Of a DNA stretch of 64,000 bases, positions 63,705 to 64,000 are shown piece after piece. The notes beneath the pieces were generated by a model. That model had not been told where the DNA came from, did no database searches, and worked only from the letters and a program-made list of their open reading frames with translations. Every line of letters begins with the position of its first letter. Position 1 is the stretch's first letter. The position numbers were made by a program, and so were the translations under genes. Origin of the DNA: Gemmatimonadales bacterium (GTDB lineage: Bacteria; Gemmatimonadota; Gemmatimonadetes; Palauibacterales; Palauibacteraceae); contig VXQX01000077.1 in assembly GCA_009838765.1 (NCBI GenBank), positions 1-64,000 of the forward strand. The letters are read 5' to 3'.

Positions 63705-63810
63705 GAGGCTGATTCTCCCACTTGGAGGTTCGCGGCGGAGCGCCGCAGGAGGCGTAGCGGCCAAGATAGTGGCCGCCCCGCCGGGCGGAGGCAACGTCGC
63801 CCCCGCAGGA

Positions 63811-64000
63811 TCAGGACATATACAGCGGCGACGGCTCGAGCGGAATCGCATCCTCCAGCCGCGCGAGGAGCTCCCCGGGCATCCCGGAGAGGGAGCCATG
63901 GCGGCCGACGCGGCTCCAGAGTTCCGACAGTTCCGCCACGGACAGGAGTCCCACGAGTTCCCTCACTTCAGGGATCGACGCGGGCGCGAGACTGAAATCG
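63811..64000 (-). CDS. C-terminal fragment of an unrecognised protein, cut by the window edge
   Basis: 63 codons ending in TGA at 63811. The tail contains [16 protein letters not shown] and [15 protein letters not shown]. Not enough to name a family. The gene continues beyond the window. Confidence 0.55.
   Translation of the reverse strand, partial: DFSLAPASIPEVRELVGLLSVAELSELWSRVGRHGSLSGMPGELLARLEDAIPLEPSPLYMS

Noticed and set aside
63705-63810. SAM riboswitch upstream of metK
   Set aside because: The 106-base leader shows no SAM-I, SAM-II or SAM-IV-like core; only GC-rich simple hairpins.

Overview
The window is about 64 kb of GC-rich bacterial chromosome, densely packed on both strands. 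Neighbouring genes are joined again and again by four-base stop/start overlaps (ATGA, GTGA). The partial 16S gene, the outer-membrane genes (LptE, LpxH, Mla), the aa3-type oxidase cluster, HemQ and the selenocysteine genes point to a Gram-negative aerobic heterotroph. My best guess is Gemmatimonadota, but that is inference from gene content and style; a 16S search would settle it. No phage, plasmid, transposase or CRISPR array is visible. The only repeats are a small family of MITE-like palindromic elements.

Layout. 1-1216: 5' half of a 16S rRNA gene (minus strand) with its leader promoter and boxA-like site, then tRNA-His. 1503-8381: a TM2-domain protein, coproheme decarboxylase HemQ and a full histidine-degradation set (hutH, ftcD, hutU, hutI), nearly all overlapping. 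8427-15227 (minus): a metallophosphatase, a secreted kinase-like protein, a histidine kinase/response regulator pair and a 1066-residue transporter-HEAT-cNMP protein. 15285: tRNA-Pro. 15418-34939 (minus): about 20 kb of respiratory genes, comprising rdgB, a duplicated membrane protein, ctaB and an aa3-type cytochrome c oxidase, a cupredoxin lipoprotein, three cytochromes c, a bd-like oxidase subunit I without a visible CydB, and seven accessory genes. Three of the accessory proteins carry a PCP_red-like module. 34987-41413: repeats, a HmuY-like protein, hemC, an acyl-CoA ligase, an Nramp-related transporter and a quinone-oxidoreductase-like enzyme. 41413-49265 (minus): a thioesterase and a ten-gene Mrp/MBH-like cation antiporter cluster. 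49428-55883: LptE, a second lipoprotein, a thioesterase, LpxH, a DUF5683-like protein, tRNA-Sec, RidA and the MlaEFD lipid transporter. 55889-64000: greA, tmRNA, a PtsN-like protein, a zinc-ribbon protein, selB, recO, a lipoprotein, a DUF151 nuclease, metK and a truncated gene at the edge.

How it fits together. Histidine is degraded to glutamate with transfer of the formimino group to folate. Electrons can leave through the aa3 oxidase, supplied by the cytochromes c and cupredoxin, and perhaps through the bd-like protein. HemQ, HemC and CtaB serve haem supply. The Mrp-like complex would couple proton and cation gradients. selC and selB in the same window show that the organism can insert selenocysteine, although no selenoprotein gene was recognised here.

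The best candidate for an undescribed system is 25963-34939. There a bd-like oxidase subunit is translationally coupled to a radical SAM/SPASM protein, and nearby are a tandem-Usp protein, a zinc-ribbon protein, a ferredoxin, an Mrp-type ATPase and an ABC transporter. Three of these share the PCP_red-like module known from dark protochlorophyllide reductase. The second candidate is the palindromic repeat family whose one end sits next to gene starts.
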